DNA of 20,746 nucleotides from CAYTRP01 sp964625145 (GCA_964625145.1 CAZVAQ010000054.1:1-20746); one strand, 5' to 3'; positions 8,290 to 15,607 are shown, counted from the first letter of the stretch. A program made the numbers and translations. Notes: a model not told the origin generated them from the letters alone.

Positions 8290-8314
8290 TGGTGCAGGCG
8301 TCCCGCCTGCACTG
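8290..8314. repeat. Perfect hairpin repeat of the 'GTGCAGGCGTCCCGCCTGCAC' type
   Basis: A 9-base perfect stem, GTGCAGGCG (8292-8300) and CGCCTGCAC (8304-8312), closed by loop TCC; two G-T wobble pairs extend it outward. It sits in the 120-base gap between the convergent glgA and ComF genes. Read as protein it gives GAGVPPAL on the plus strand and SAGGTPAPHS on the minus strand, short strings that recur in spurious ORFs of several uncultivated and planctomycete-like genomes, as I recall. It could terminate both transcripts, but no T-tract follows. More likely it is one copy of a dispersed palindromic repeat. Confidence 0.75.
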
Positions 8315-8374
8315 GTGAATCTTCTGGTCCAATCATCACCCGTTGCGCGGGAAATCGCGCATCTCCTCTCGTTC

Positions 8375-9163
8375 CTACATCTTCTCCTCCACAATCAACG
8401 CCTCGCTCGGCAATCCACCTGCCCGCGCAATGGTCAGCACGTGCACCGCTCGCGCGCCCGCTTCCTTCAATGCTGCCGCGCATGTGGCGACGGTCGCGCC
8501 GGTTGTCATGACGTCGTCCACCAACAGGATGCTCCTGCCTGCAATCTCCTCCGGTTCGGGGACGTCAAAGGCCCCCTCCATGTTGCGCAATCGCTTCTCC
8601 ACGCCGTGGCGACGACTCTGCTGCGGAGTTCTGCGACAACGCCGCGCGACCAATGGGTTCATCTTGATGCCCAGGAGCAGGGCCACCTCGGCGGCAAGTA
8701 TCTCCGAATGATTGTATCCACGCCACAACTCGCGCGTCGCATGCATCGGCACGGGAGCGATCAGGTCAATGGTGCCGTTTGTGCGGACTTGGTGAGCCCA
8801 ATCCGCGAGGGCCGCGATGGCCATCCGCGCCAGAATGCGCCCTGCCCATGGGCCGCGACGGTACTTCAGCCGGCGGATCAACTCGCCGGCGATGCCTTCG
8901 TACGGAAACGCTGAACGTGCTGAGTCAAAATGAAAGGGCAGATGCCTACACAGATTGCACAGCACCCGAAGTGAGTCCGGAGGCGATGGCGACAGTTCGC
9001 ACGGGCAACCAGAAGGAATGAGGACCCGCAGTTCCGACTGGCACTCCTCGCAGAGGAACTCCGCCGGATCGTCCAACCCTGTCGCATCACAAGCGGCACA
9101 GCAGGGCGGGAACAGAAAGTCCCGCCCGTGCTGTAGGAATTCACCGAGTCCCTTGAGACTCAC
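8375..9163 (-). CDS. ComF family phosphoribosyltransferase-like protein
   Basis: A 262-residue ComF/GntX family protein. The N-terminal zinc-ribbon Cys pattern is clear (FPPCCAAC, LCEEC, then CNLC around residue 75). The conserved core follows: GELIRRLKYR, LIAPVPMH, RGYNHSEILA, RRTPQQSR, and the PRPP-binding ILLVDDVMTTGAT at about residues 213-225. In naturally competent bacteria ComF helps process incoming DNA, but homologues occur widely in non-competent species where the role is unclear. No other competence gene (ComEA, ComEC, DprA) lies in the window, so involvement in DNA uptake is only possible. It starts 9 bases after the end of the two-receiver regulator gene, so the pair probably form an operon read leftward. 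Confidence 0.93.
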   Translation of the reverse strand: MSLKGLGEFLQHGRDFLFPPCCAACDATGLDDPAEFLCEECQSELRVLIPSGCPCELSPSPPDSLRVLCNLCRHLPFHFDSARSAFPYEGIAGELIRRLKYRRGPWAGRILARMAIAALADWAHQVRTNGTIDLIAPVPMHATRELWRGYNHSEILAAEVALLLGIKMNPLVARRCRRTPQQSRRHGVEKRLRNMEGAFDVPEPEEIAGRSILLVDDVMTTGATVATCAAALKEAGARAVHVLTIARAGGLPSEALIVEEKM

Positions 9164-9172
9164 GGTGCCGGA

Positions 9173-10285
9173 TTACTTGCGGCCAAAGCCGAAGAACAGC
9201 TTCTTGCGCTTCTTCTCCTCGTCCTCCCGGTCAAAGGCGTCCTTCTGCCCTTCCTTGTGGAGGAAGCTGCCGATGGTTTCCTTGCTCTGTTCAATCCGGC
9301 GGCCGTCCAATCCACCCATCAGTGTCTCGATCTGCTCGGAGCTGGGGGTGGAAATGCCGACCTCGGTCAAGAACTCCTCGACCGGGACAGTCTTGGGGCG
9401 GACGCGGAAGCCCGGCTCCATGATCATGTCCATGACTGTGTTCTGCAGCTCCTCCGGTGTGAAGGGCTTGGCCAGGAACCCGTTGGCGCCCAATCGCTCG
9501 GCGAACTGGATGTCCTTCTCCGTGCTCTTGGCGGAGCACACGAGGATCGGCAACTTGGCAAAGGCCTTGTTCGCCCTCAGCGACTGGATGAGCTGGAAGC
9601 CGCTCATCTTCGGGAGCATGATGTCCATGATCGCGATGTCGGGCTGGTACTTCACCAGTCGCTCGATGGCCTGGATGCCATCCATGGCATAGATCACCTC
9701 TGCCGTTCCGGACAGGGCGGTGCGCATGACCTCGATGATGTCGGGATCATCGTCAGTCAACAACACTCGCGGCTTGACTCCGCGGCCGGGGGCGATGGGG
9801 GCGGAGTGAGCGGCAGGCAACTCCACATAATCCGTCGAGCCCGGCGCGACCGGTTCCTGCCCCTCGCGATTCTGCAGCTCTTCCAGTGTGTAGCGGCGCT
9901 GCTTGCGAGACGGCGGGGTGGTGCGGAAAAACACGTCGAGGTTCTTGAGGAGGCGCTCCGGCTCAAAGGGCTTGGTCAGATACAGGTTCGCCCCCGCGCC
10001 ATAGCCCTTCTTCATGTCCTCTTTGCCGCTGAGCGCGGTGAGGAACATGACGGGGACTTCGCTGAACTCAGGGGTCTTGCGGATGGCTCGGCAGGCCTCG
10101 AAGCCGTCCATCAACGGCATCATCACATCCATGAGCACCAGATCGGGCTCGGTACGCCGTACCTTCTCGAGGGCATCGAGGCCATCCTTGGCCTCCACGA
10201 CTTCATAGTCATCGGCAAGGGTAGCGCGCAGCACCGTGCGCACGTCTTCCTCGTCGTCAACGATCAGGATTCGCCACTTTTCCAT
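9173..10285 (-). CDS. Response regulator with two receiver domains and no output domain
   Basis: A 370-residue cytoplasmic signalling protein with tandem CheY-like receiver (REC) domains. REC1 spans about residues 5-120: acidic pair Asp10-Asp11, phospho-acceptor Asp53 (LVLMDVMMP), Thr83, Lys105. REC2 spans about 172-290: Asp178-Asp180, phospho-acceptor Asp221 (IAIMDIMLP), Ser251, Lys273. A 50-residue linker containing a basic patch (SRKQRRYTLEEL) separates them. No DNA-binding, GGDEF, EAL or kinase domain follows; instead there is an alpha-helical region and a basic-aromatic end (KKRKKLFFGFGRK). All phosphorylation residues are intact, so both domains may be active. The start has GAGGA 4 bases before the ATG, which is close. 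The partner kinase is not in the window. It is divergent from ablB over 125 bases and is followed by the ComF gene. Confidence 0.93.
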   Translation of the reverse strand: MEKWRILIVDDEEDVRTVLRATLADDYEVVEAKDGLDALEKVRRTEPDLVLMDVMMPLMDGFEACRAIRKTPEFSEVPVMFLTALSGKEDMKKGYGAGANLYLTKPFEPERLLKNLDVFFRTTPPSRKQRRYTLEELQNREGQEPVAPGSTDYVELPAAHSAPIAPGRGVKPRVLLTDDDPDIIEVMRTALSGTAEVIYAMDGIQAIERLVKYQPDIAIMDIMLPKMSGFQLIQSLRANKAFAKLPILVCSAKSTEKDIQFAERLGANGFLAKPFTPEELQNTVMDMIMEPGFRVRPKTVPVEEFLTEVGISTPSSEQIETLMGGLDGRRIEQSKETIGSFLHKEGQKDAFDREDEEKKRKKLFFGFGRK

Positions 10286-10339
10286 GAGATCCTCACCGGC
10301 GGGTAAAGAGTGTCTTGCCTTTCAAGCACGAGGGATAGA

Positions 10340-10349
10340 CCCTGCAGGG
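10340..10349. promoter_or_regulatory. Palindrome in the divergent regulator/ablB intergenic region
   Basis: CCCTGCAGGG is a perfect 10-base palindrome roughly midway in the 125-base gap between two divergent starts (10285 minus, 10411 plus). That position would suit an operator for both genes, but there is no convincing -35/-10 pair around it and such short palindromes occur by chance in GC-rich DNA. Confidence 0.25.
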
Positions 10350-10410
10350 GCGTGAGGCAACACCAGAAACCTGCCCCGCGATACCCAACCTCACCCGCAA
10401 GGCTAAAGGC

Positions 10411-11313
10411 ATGGCTGCAGCGACTGTGATACTTCCCGACACCACCCCCTTGGCCCTGGATTCCCACTATGGCCACGAGTTGGTGATTGAGGAAGAGGGA
10501 GCCTACAAGGCCACGGTGGTGCTCAGCCCCATCAACCAGCGGATCCAGGTTCTGGCCTATCAGGCACCGCGCCCGGAGGCATTCGCGGCAGAGTTGGAGA
10601 GGCTTGCGAAGCTGAACAATTACGGCAAGGTCTGGATCAAGGCGCGGCGGAGCGAGGAAACCCAACTGGTCGGCGCCGGTTTCGAGGTGGAGGCGCGGAT
10701 TCCGGGCTTCTTCAAGGGGGAGGATGCCGTCCTGCTGGCCATGTTCACGGATCCAGCACGCCGCGAGCGGTCCGCTGCGAAGGAAGAGGAGGAGGCCCTG
10801 CGAGCCGCCACCTCCGGCCCCGCCAAGGGGACCCCGCCGCCGCTTCCCCCGGGCTACACAACCGCACTGTTCGAGCCGGAAAACGCCCGGGATCTGGCGG
10901 CGCTGTACGCGGAGGTCTTCCCCACCTACCCGTTTCCCATCACAGATCCGCAGTATCTGATCAGCACCGCGGAAAGCCACATCGCCTACCGGCTTATCTG
11001 GAATGACGCGGGGAAGCTGGTCGCTGCCGCGTCAGCGGAAACGAATCCCGCCTACCTGAATGCCGAGATGACCGACTTCGCCGCGCTTCCCTCCGAACGG
11101 GGAAAGGGGCTGGCGCTGTATCTGCTGACGCGTCTTCATGCCGATGCCCGCGAGCGCTTCGGCACACGGTGCTTTTACACCATCGCACGGGCAGCCGCTC
11201 CGGGGATGCTTCGGACGTTTCACCATGCCGGGTATGTGTACTCTGGCGCGTTGGTGAACAATTGCAGCATCGCTGGCGGGTTCGAGACCATGTTCGTCTT
11301 CTACCGGCCCTGA
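10411..11313 (+). CDS. ablB: Putative beta-lysine N-acetyltransferase
   Basis: A 300-residue GNAT-fold protein of the AblB family, which acetylates beta-lysine with acetyl-CoA to give N-epsilon-acetyl-beta-lysine, a compatible solute used against salt stress. Family features seen: GKVWIKARRSEE, EARIPGFFKGEDA (about residues 93-106), VFPTYPFPITDPQYL, AEMTDFAALP, the acetyl-CoA loop RGKGLA at 230-235, TIARAAAPGMLRTFHHAGY, and a closing segment with NNCSIAGGFETM and a Phe-Tyr end. An acidic, then Pro/Gly-rich linker (EEEEALRAATSGPAKGTPPP) divides the two halves. AAGG at 10399-10402 lies 8 bases before the ATG. AblA (lysine 2,3-aminomutase), the normal neighbour that makes beta-lysine, is not present on either side; the next gene is unrecognised. 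The call is strong for the family, less so for the metabolic role. Confidence 0.85.
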   Translation: MAAATVILPDTTPLALDSHYGHELVIEEEGAYKATVVLSPINQRIQVLAYQAPRPEAFAAELERLAKLNNYGKVWIKARRSEETQLVGAGFEVEARIPGFFKGEDAVLLAMFTDPARRERSAAKEEEEALRAATSGPAKGTPPPLPPGYTTALFEPENARDLAALYAEVFPTYPFPITDPQYLISTAESHIAYRLIWNDAGKLVAAASAETNPAYLNAEMTDFAALPSERGKGLALYLLTRLHADARERFGTRCFYTIARAAAPGMLRTFHHAGYVYSGALVNNCSIAGGFETMFVFYRP

Positions 11314-11340
11314 ATCACCACCTGCAAGGATTCGCCCACG

Positions 11341-12228
11341 ATGGCCCATGACCCCTTGGAGTCCGCCGCCGGTGACCATGCCCTTCGCGGGCTGAAGCCG
11401 ATCCAGGCGGCGCCGGTCCTCGAGGCCCGCACGCGCGCTCTTCGCCGTGAGGATTACCACGTGGTCCTGGGGCGCCAGCCGCAGGTGCCATCGTCAAAGG
11501 TGATCGAATCGCTGTGCCAGGGACTCGGTTGGGACACGTGGTCTACCATCCGGCGATTGGAAGCGCCCACGGCGCGCATCATCCGCCACGAGTCCTCTGC
11601 CAACACGGCCGATTATTGGGTGGGTTGGCTGAGGGAGTTGGGTTTGGTGGCCTTTTCGCTCCCCGCAATGCGCTTGGATCAGGTGGTTGTGCACGACGCC
11701 GTTTCCCTCACCCGCGACAACGACGCGCTGATCGTTGCCGCCAGCGACGGGACGCTGCACCGCGTCAGCGAGGCGGAAACGCTATGTCTGGCGGGGGCCA
11801 GGTTGCGCACGCGCGTCCTGCGAACAGTTCAGAGGGAAGGCAAGGTGCGCCGCGAAGTCGTCCGCGACGAGGAAGAAGGCACCTTGGACGTGCACGTCAA
11901 GGCGGGGGATTGCGTGTTGCGGTTCCGGCAGTCGGCGCTGCGCTACTCGGAGTTTCTGCAGACTGATGACTCGGGATCCATGGCCCTGTTCGCGCGCGTG
12001 GAGTCGTTGGTGCGGGAGGCGCTTCCGGGCGTTCGATGCTATCAGGACTTCCCGGCGGCCTCCGGATCGCTGGGGGAGAGCTGGCGCCTGCTGGGCCGCT
12101 CGCGCGAGGCGATATCGCGCTGGAACGGCAGCGGTGCACTGGCGGAGGTGGAAGTCACTGAAAGCAACGAAGCGCCGTTGTTTCACCTCTGGTCGCTGTT
12201 GTTGCGGTTTCAGCATGCCGCCACCTGA
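11341..12228 (+). CDS. Protein of unknown function
   Basis: A 295-residue soluble protein I do not recognise. It has no signal peptide, membrane segment, coiled coil, metal-binding Cys/His cluster or nucleotide-binding loop. An N-terminal part (about residues 30-110) shows strand-helix alternation resembling small alpha/beta modules: EDYHVVLGR, VIESLCQGLGW, STIRRL, then WVGWLRELGLVAFSLP. A middle, beta-rich part (about 115-220) includes DALIVAASDGTLHRV and a run of alternating charged and hydrophobic residues. The C-terminus has an amphipathic helix (LFHLWSLLLRF). AAGGA at 11326-11330 lies 10 bases before the ATG. It follows ablB by 27 bases and is probably co-transcribed with it, the main clue to its job. 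Codon use looks like that of its neighbours. Confidence 0.82.
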   Translation: MAHDPLESAAGDHALRGLKPIQAAPVLEARTRALRREDYHVVLGRQPQVPSSKVIESLCQGLGWDTWSTIRRLEAPTARIIRHESSANTADYWVGWLRELGLVAFSLPAMRLDQVVVHDAVSLTRDNDALIVAASDGTLHRVSEAETLCLAGARLRTRVLRTVQREGKVRREVVRDEEEGTLDVHVKAGDCVLRFRQSALRYSEFLQTDDSGSMALFARVESLVREALPGVRCYQDFPAASGSLGESWRLLGRSREAISRWNGSGALAEVEVTESNEAPLFHLWSLLLRFQHAAT

Positions 12229-12312
12229 CTCGGGATGGACCGCTGCCTGATTCGGCTCGCCATTGTGGCGCGGCGCGGGCAGGTGATTGGCCCACACCTA
12301 CCGGCCGATGAC

Positions 12313-12317
12313 GAGGT
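12313..12317 (+). promoter_or_regulatory. Ribosome binding site deciding a TTG start for the family 9 glycosyltransferase
   Basis: GAGGT lies 6 bases before TTG at 12324. An in-frame TGA at 12309 prevents any longer protein, and the first conserved strand begins only about 12 codons downstream, so TTG is almost certainly the start. Confidence 0.75.
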
Positions 12318-12323
12318 CACGCA

Positions 12324-13418
12324 TTGTCACCAAGGTTTTCCACCAGCGACGAGATATCCATCCTGATCGTGAAGCTGTCCGCGATCGGGGACGTCGCACA
12401 CAGCATCCCGGTGCTGTCGGCCGTGCGGCGCTTGTTTCCGCGGGCGCGCATCGGGTGGTTGGTGGAGGAACTCTCGTCGCCATTGTTGCTCAATAACCCG
12501 GACTTGAACAATCTGTACGTCTTCCGCCGGCGGTGGCGCACCAAACAATTCTTCAGGCTCTGGTCGTCCGAGATCCGCCCCTTTGCCCGGCAACTGCGTT
12601 CGGTTCGGTGGGACGTGGCGTTGGATCTTCAAGGGCTTTCGAAATCGTCCATCTATGCATGGCTCAGCCGCGCGCCGATTCGCATTGGATTTGGCGACGA
12701 GGCCGGACGGGAACTAAGTCGCCTGTTCAACAATCGCCGCGTCCGGCCAGATCCACAGTCACATGTACACGTGACGCAGCGGTACTTGAGCCTGCTGAAG
12801 GAACTGCATCCCGACGCACCCGACAGCGCCACCGGCACGGCTCACCTCTTGGAGTCGGAACGCGACGCCATCCGGCAACGGCTTCGCGAAGCGGGGCGTG
12901 AAGGTGATGAGCCGCTCTTGTGCATCAATCCCGCCGGCGGTTGGTCGAGCAAGCTGTGGCCTGTTGAGCATTACGCCGAGGCCGGTGCCGCAATCGCGCG
13001 CGAGCATGGCTTGCGCCCGCTGGTGTTGTGGGGGCCGCGCGAGGAACCCTTGCGCGATGCCGTGATGGAGGGCCTGCAGCGCCGCGGCGCGTCGCCCATC
13101 GCATCACCGCCCACGACCATCCGCGAGATGTGCGCGCTCATTTCGCAGTGCAACTTCTACATCGGCGGCGACACCGGCCCGAGCCACATTGCAGGTTTGC
13201 TTGGGGTGCCGAATGTCACCGTGTTCGGCGCGTCCGACGGCCATCGCAACCGCCCATGGCCCGTCAATACCGGCAGCATGATCCAGCTTTCAGAACTCGA
13301 TTGCGTGCCGTGTTGGAAACGCACCTGCCCGCTGACCGGAGACGAAAACCTGAAATGCCTCCGCCGCCTCGAACCAGAGAGGGTCATTGAGGCGGCAAAC
13401 AGAATGATTAAAGGCTAA
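12324..13418 (+). CDS. Glycosyltransferase family 9 (heptosyltransferase-like)
   Basis: A 364-residue GT9 enzyme related to ADP-heptose:LPS heptosyltransferases, acting at the cytoplasmic face of the inner membrane on lipopolysaccharide core. Motifs: N-terminal IVKLSAIGDVAHSIPVL (about residues 15-31), LFPRARIGWLVEE, IGFGDEAGRELS, NPAGGWSSKLWPVEHYAEAG for the donor-binding half, then YIGGDTGPSHIAGLLGVP (about 277-294) and VFGASDGHRNRPWP. A Cys-rich tail (CVPCWKRTCPLTG, then CLRRL) is typical of the OpsX/WaaC side of the family. The start is TTG (see the ribosome site), because an in-frame stop lies 15 bases upstream. The stop codon falls inside an AAAGGCTAAAGG word, one of a set of related words here. 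It converges with speA. Confidence 0.92.
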   Translation: MSPRFSTSDEISILIVKLSAIGDVAHSIPVLSAVRRLFPRARIGWLVEELSSPLLLNNPDLNNLYVFRRRWRTKQFFRLWSSEIRPFARQLRSVRWDVALDLQGLSKSSIYAWLSRAPIRIGFGDEAGRELSRLFNNRRVRPDPQSHVHVTQRYLSLLKELHPDAPDSATGTAHLLESERDAIRQRLREAGREGDEPLLCINPAGGWSSKLWPVEHYAEAGAAIAREHGLRPLVLWGPREEPLRDAVMEGLQRRGASPIASPPTTIREMCALISQCNFYIGGDTGPSHIAGLLGVPNVTVFGASDGHRNRPWPVNTGSMIQLSELDCVPCWKRTCPLTGDENLKCLRRLEPERVIEAANRMIKG

Positions 13419-13467
13419 AGGAGTATTGGAAAATAGAAGGATAAAGTATAAAGTATAAAGGATAAAG
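13410..13467. repeat. A/G-rich repeat cluster with a four-unit 7-base tandem array
   Basis: Between 13440 and 13467 there are four 7-base units of the form (G/T)ATAAAG: GATAAAG, TATAAAG, TATAAAG, GATAAAG. Flanking and overlapping words AAAGGCTAAAG (13410-13420), AAGGATAAAG (13437-13446) and AAAGGATAAAG (13457-13467) are variants of one 11-base motif. The first contains the stop codon of the glycosyltransferase. AT-rich repeats are conspicuous in this GC-rich DNA. Confidence 0.8.
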
Positions 13468-13541
13468 TTCTCTGGGCTGGGGACTTGTGGATGGTGGGGA
13501 TGACTTTCCTGATGGGCAAGGCGACAAGAAACCAAGAAGGC

Positions 13542-13570
13542 CGGGTGGGAGCCCAAGCAGTCTCCGCCCG
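13542..13570. terminator. Imperfect GC hairpin between convergent genes, possible terminator
   Basis: CGGGTGGGAG (13542-13551) can pair with CTCCGCCCG (13562-13570 without its first base) with one bulged G and one G-T pair, leaving a loop of about ten bases. It lies in the gap between the convergent family 9 glycosyltransferase and speA, where a bidirectional terminator would be expected. No strong T-tract follows in either direction, so an intrinsic terminator is only possible. Confidence 0.35.
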
Positions 13571-13588
13571 ACCCACTTTGTCCTCTGG

Positions 13589-13599
13589 CCTTTATCCTT
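13589..13599. repeat. Inverted copy of the AAAGGATAAAG motif at the speA stop
   Basis: Read on the minus strand this is TAAGGATAAAG, a 10-of-11 match to the copy at 13457-13467 and containing AAGGATAAAG exactly as at 13437-13446. The stop codon of speA (13598-13600 on the minus strand, TAA) overlaps its edge. Confidence 0.7.
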
Positions 13600-15607
13600 A
13601 CTCCAAATATGTGTACCCCTCCAGCCCGCTCTCGTAGAACTTCATGAGCTGGCCGGATTCGGCGACGCTGATCAGGTTGGAACGCACGGCGCGCTCGACG
13701 CTTTGCCGCATGTTCTTCAGCAGGTCCTGCGGGTCGTATTGCACGTAGCTAAGCACCTCGTTCACCGTGTCGCCCTTGATGACGTTGTCGATGACGATCT
13801 GGCCGTCATCGCTGAGGGACACGTGCACGGCGTTGCTGTCGCCGAGAAGGTTGTGCAGGTCGCCGAGGATCTCCTGGTAGGCGCCGATGAGGAACGCACC
13901 GAGCAGGTACGGCTCTTCGGGGCGGTAGGTGTGCAGCTCCAGCGTCGTCTTCACGTCGCGCAGGTCGATGAACTGATCCACCTTGCCGTCGCTGTCACAC
14001 GTGATGTCGGCCAGGACGGCGCGGCGCGTGGGCTCCTCCCCAAGCCGGTGGATGGGCATGATGGGGAAGAGCTGGCGGATGGCCCAGCTATCGGGCATGG
14101 ATTGGAAGACCGAGAAGTTGCAGAAGTAGATGTCGGAGAGCAGCTCCTCCAACCCGTCCAACTCGTCGGGGGCGTAGGGCAGCTCGCGCACCAGCTTGAG
14201 GATCTTGGTGCAAATGGCCCAGAAGTAGGCCTCCGCCGCCGCCCTCGACTGCAGGTCCATGTAGCCGAGGTTGAACAGGTTGGCGCATTCCTCGCGCGAC
14301 TGCACCGCGTCGTGGTAGCCCTCGATGAAATTCTTCTGGTTCTGGTTTTCGTAGATGGCCCGCAGCTCGACCAACGGCTCCGGCGCGTCTTCCGGCAATG
14401 AGTCCGGCAGCTTGTAGTTGTCAAAGGTGGCGACGCCGACGGTGTTGAAGACCAGCACGCTATGGAAGGAAACCAGTGCGCGGCCGGATTCCGACAGGAT
14501 CGTCGGATGCGGCACGCCGGCTTCCTCGCAAACCGACTTGATGCGGAAGACCACGTCGTTGGCGTATTCCTGCAACGTATAATTCATCGACGATTCGAAG
14601 TTCGTCTGCGAGCCGTCGTAGTCGATCCCCAGGCCGCCGCCCACGTCGATGTAGCGCATGTTGGCGCCGAGGCGATAGAGCTCGACGAAGATGCGTGCCG
14701 CCTCGTTCAGGGCTGACTTGATGTTGCGGATGTTGCTGATCTGGCTCCCCATGTGAAAGTGCAGCATCTGGAGGCAGTCGAGCATGTCGTGTTCCTTGAG
14801 GAACTCGACGGCCTGGAGCACTTCGGGGAGTGTGAGGCCGAACTTGGAACGCACGCCGGCGGATTGCTCCCAGCGGCCGGAGCCCTTTGCCGCCAGCTTC
14901 ACGCGGATGCCGATCTTCGGCCGGGTGTCGTGATGCTCGGCGTAGCGCACGATCAGGCGCAGCTCGCTGAACTTCTCCACGATGGGGGTGATGTCCTTCC
15001 CCATCTTCGCGGCCAGGACCACGAACTCGATGAACTCGTCGTCCTTGAAGCCATTGCAGACGATCGGAGTCTCGTTCTCACCGGTCAGGGCGAGGACGGC
15101 GAGCAGCTCCGGCTTGGAACCGGCCTCCAGGCCGAAGCCGTAAGGCTTGCTGAACTGCGTGTACTCCTCCACCACGTGACGCTGCTGGTTCACCTTGATG
15201 GGGTAGATGCAGCGGTACTGGCCCTTGTAGTCGTACTCGCTGATGGCGTTCTGGAAGACTTGGTGGATCTCGCCAATGCGATGATTGAGCACATCGCCAA
15301 AGCGCAGGAGGATCGGTAGCTGAAGGCCGCGCTTCTCAAGGTCATCGACCAATTCCTTCAGGTCGATGGAGCGGTGCGAGTTCTTGTCGGGCGTGACCGA
15401 GACGTTGCCCTTCTCGTTGATGTCGAAGTAGCCCTTACCCCAATTTCGGATATTGTAGAGCTCGACGGAGTCCTGAACCTTCCACTTCTCGATGCTCTTG
15501 AGCGCTTGCGTCAGGGCCAAATCCGGCAGTCCCCCGGTCGTAGAATGACTAGCTCGCCCCTGAGCATTCCTCGACGTCTCCCGGGGGCGCTTGGTGGTGA
15601 ACGCCAT
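13598..15607 (-). CDS. speA: Biosynthetic arginine decarboxylase
   Basis: A 669-residue PLP enzyme of the SpeA type (fold III), decarboxylating arginine to agmatine in the first step of polyamine synthesis in the cytoplasm. Seen: WGKGYFDINEKGNVSVTP near the start, the PLP lysine in CIYPIKVNQQRHVVEE (Lys138), GFGLEAGSKPELL, ICNGFKDDEF-like IVCNGFKDDEFIE, the DVGGGLGIDYDGSQT loop that binds PLP phosphate, LSESGRALVSFHSV, the conserved helical insert with EECANLFNLGYMD, and the catalytic Cys537 in TCDSDGKVDQFI. Length is close to the E. coli enzyme. The N-terminus carries a 25-residue polar extension. No speB (agmatinase) or agmatine deiminase is in the window. The upstream GT87-like gene ends 42 bases away and may share its transcript. 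Confidence 0.96.
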   Translation of the reverse strand: MAFTTKRPRETSRNAQGRASHSTTGGLPDLALTQALKSIEKWKVQDSVELYNIRNWGKGYFDINEKGNVSVTPDKNSHRSIDLKELVDDLEKRGLQLPILLRFGDVLNHRIGEIHQVFQNAISEYDYKGQYRCIYPIKVNQQRHVVEEYTQFSKPYGFGLEAGSKPELLAVLALTGENETPIVCNGFKDDEFIEFVVLAAKMGKDITPIVEKFSELRLIVRYAEHHDTRPKIGIRVKLAAKGSGRWEQSAGVRSKFGLTLPEVLQAVEFLKEHDMLDCLQMLHFHMGSQISNIRNIKSALNEAARIFVELYRLGANMRYIDVGGGLGIDYDGSQTNFESSMNYTLQEYANDVVFRIKSVCEEAGVPHPTILSESGRALVSFHSVLVFNTVGVATFDNYKLPDSLPEDAPEPLVELRAIYENQNQKNFIEGYHDAVQSREECANLFNLGYMDLQSRAAAEAYFWAICTKILKLVRELPYAPDELDGLEELLSDIYFCNFSVFQSMPDSWAIRQLFPIMPIHRLGEEPTRRAVLADITCDSDGKVDQFIDLRDVKTTLELHTYRPEEPYLLGAFLIGAYQEILGDLHNLLGDSNAVHVSLSDDGQIVIDNVIKGDTVNEVLSYVQYDPQDLLKNMRQSVERAVRSNLISVAESGQLMKFYESGLEGYTYLE

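Noticed and set aside
8282..8914. A plus-strand open frame starting with GAGVPPAL
   Set aside because: Its beginning is the hairpin repeat and the remainder is antisense to the ComF gene; not a real protein.
8375..9163. A competence or DNA-uptake locus around the ComF gene
   Set aside because: ComF homologues are common in non-competent bacteria and no other competence gene is in the window.
9257..10306. A 349-codon plus-strand open frame over the two-receiver regulator
   Set aside because: Composition of an antisense shadow (Leu/Gly/His-rich); the minus strand carries two clear REC domains.
13487..14401. A 304-codon plus-strand frame over the end of speA
   Set aside because: Antisense to a well-conserved part of arginine decarboxylase and lacking any motif.
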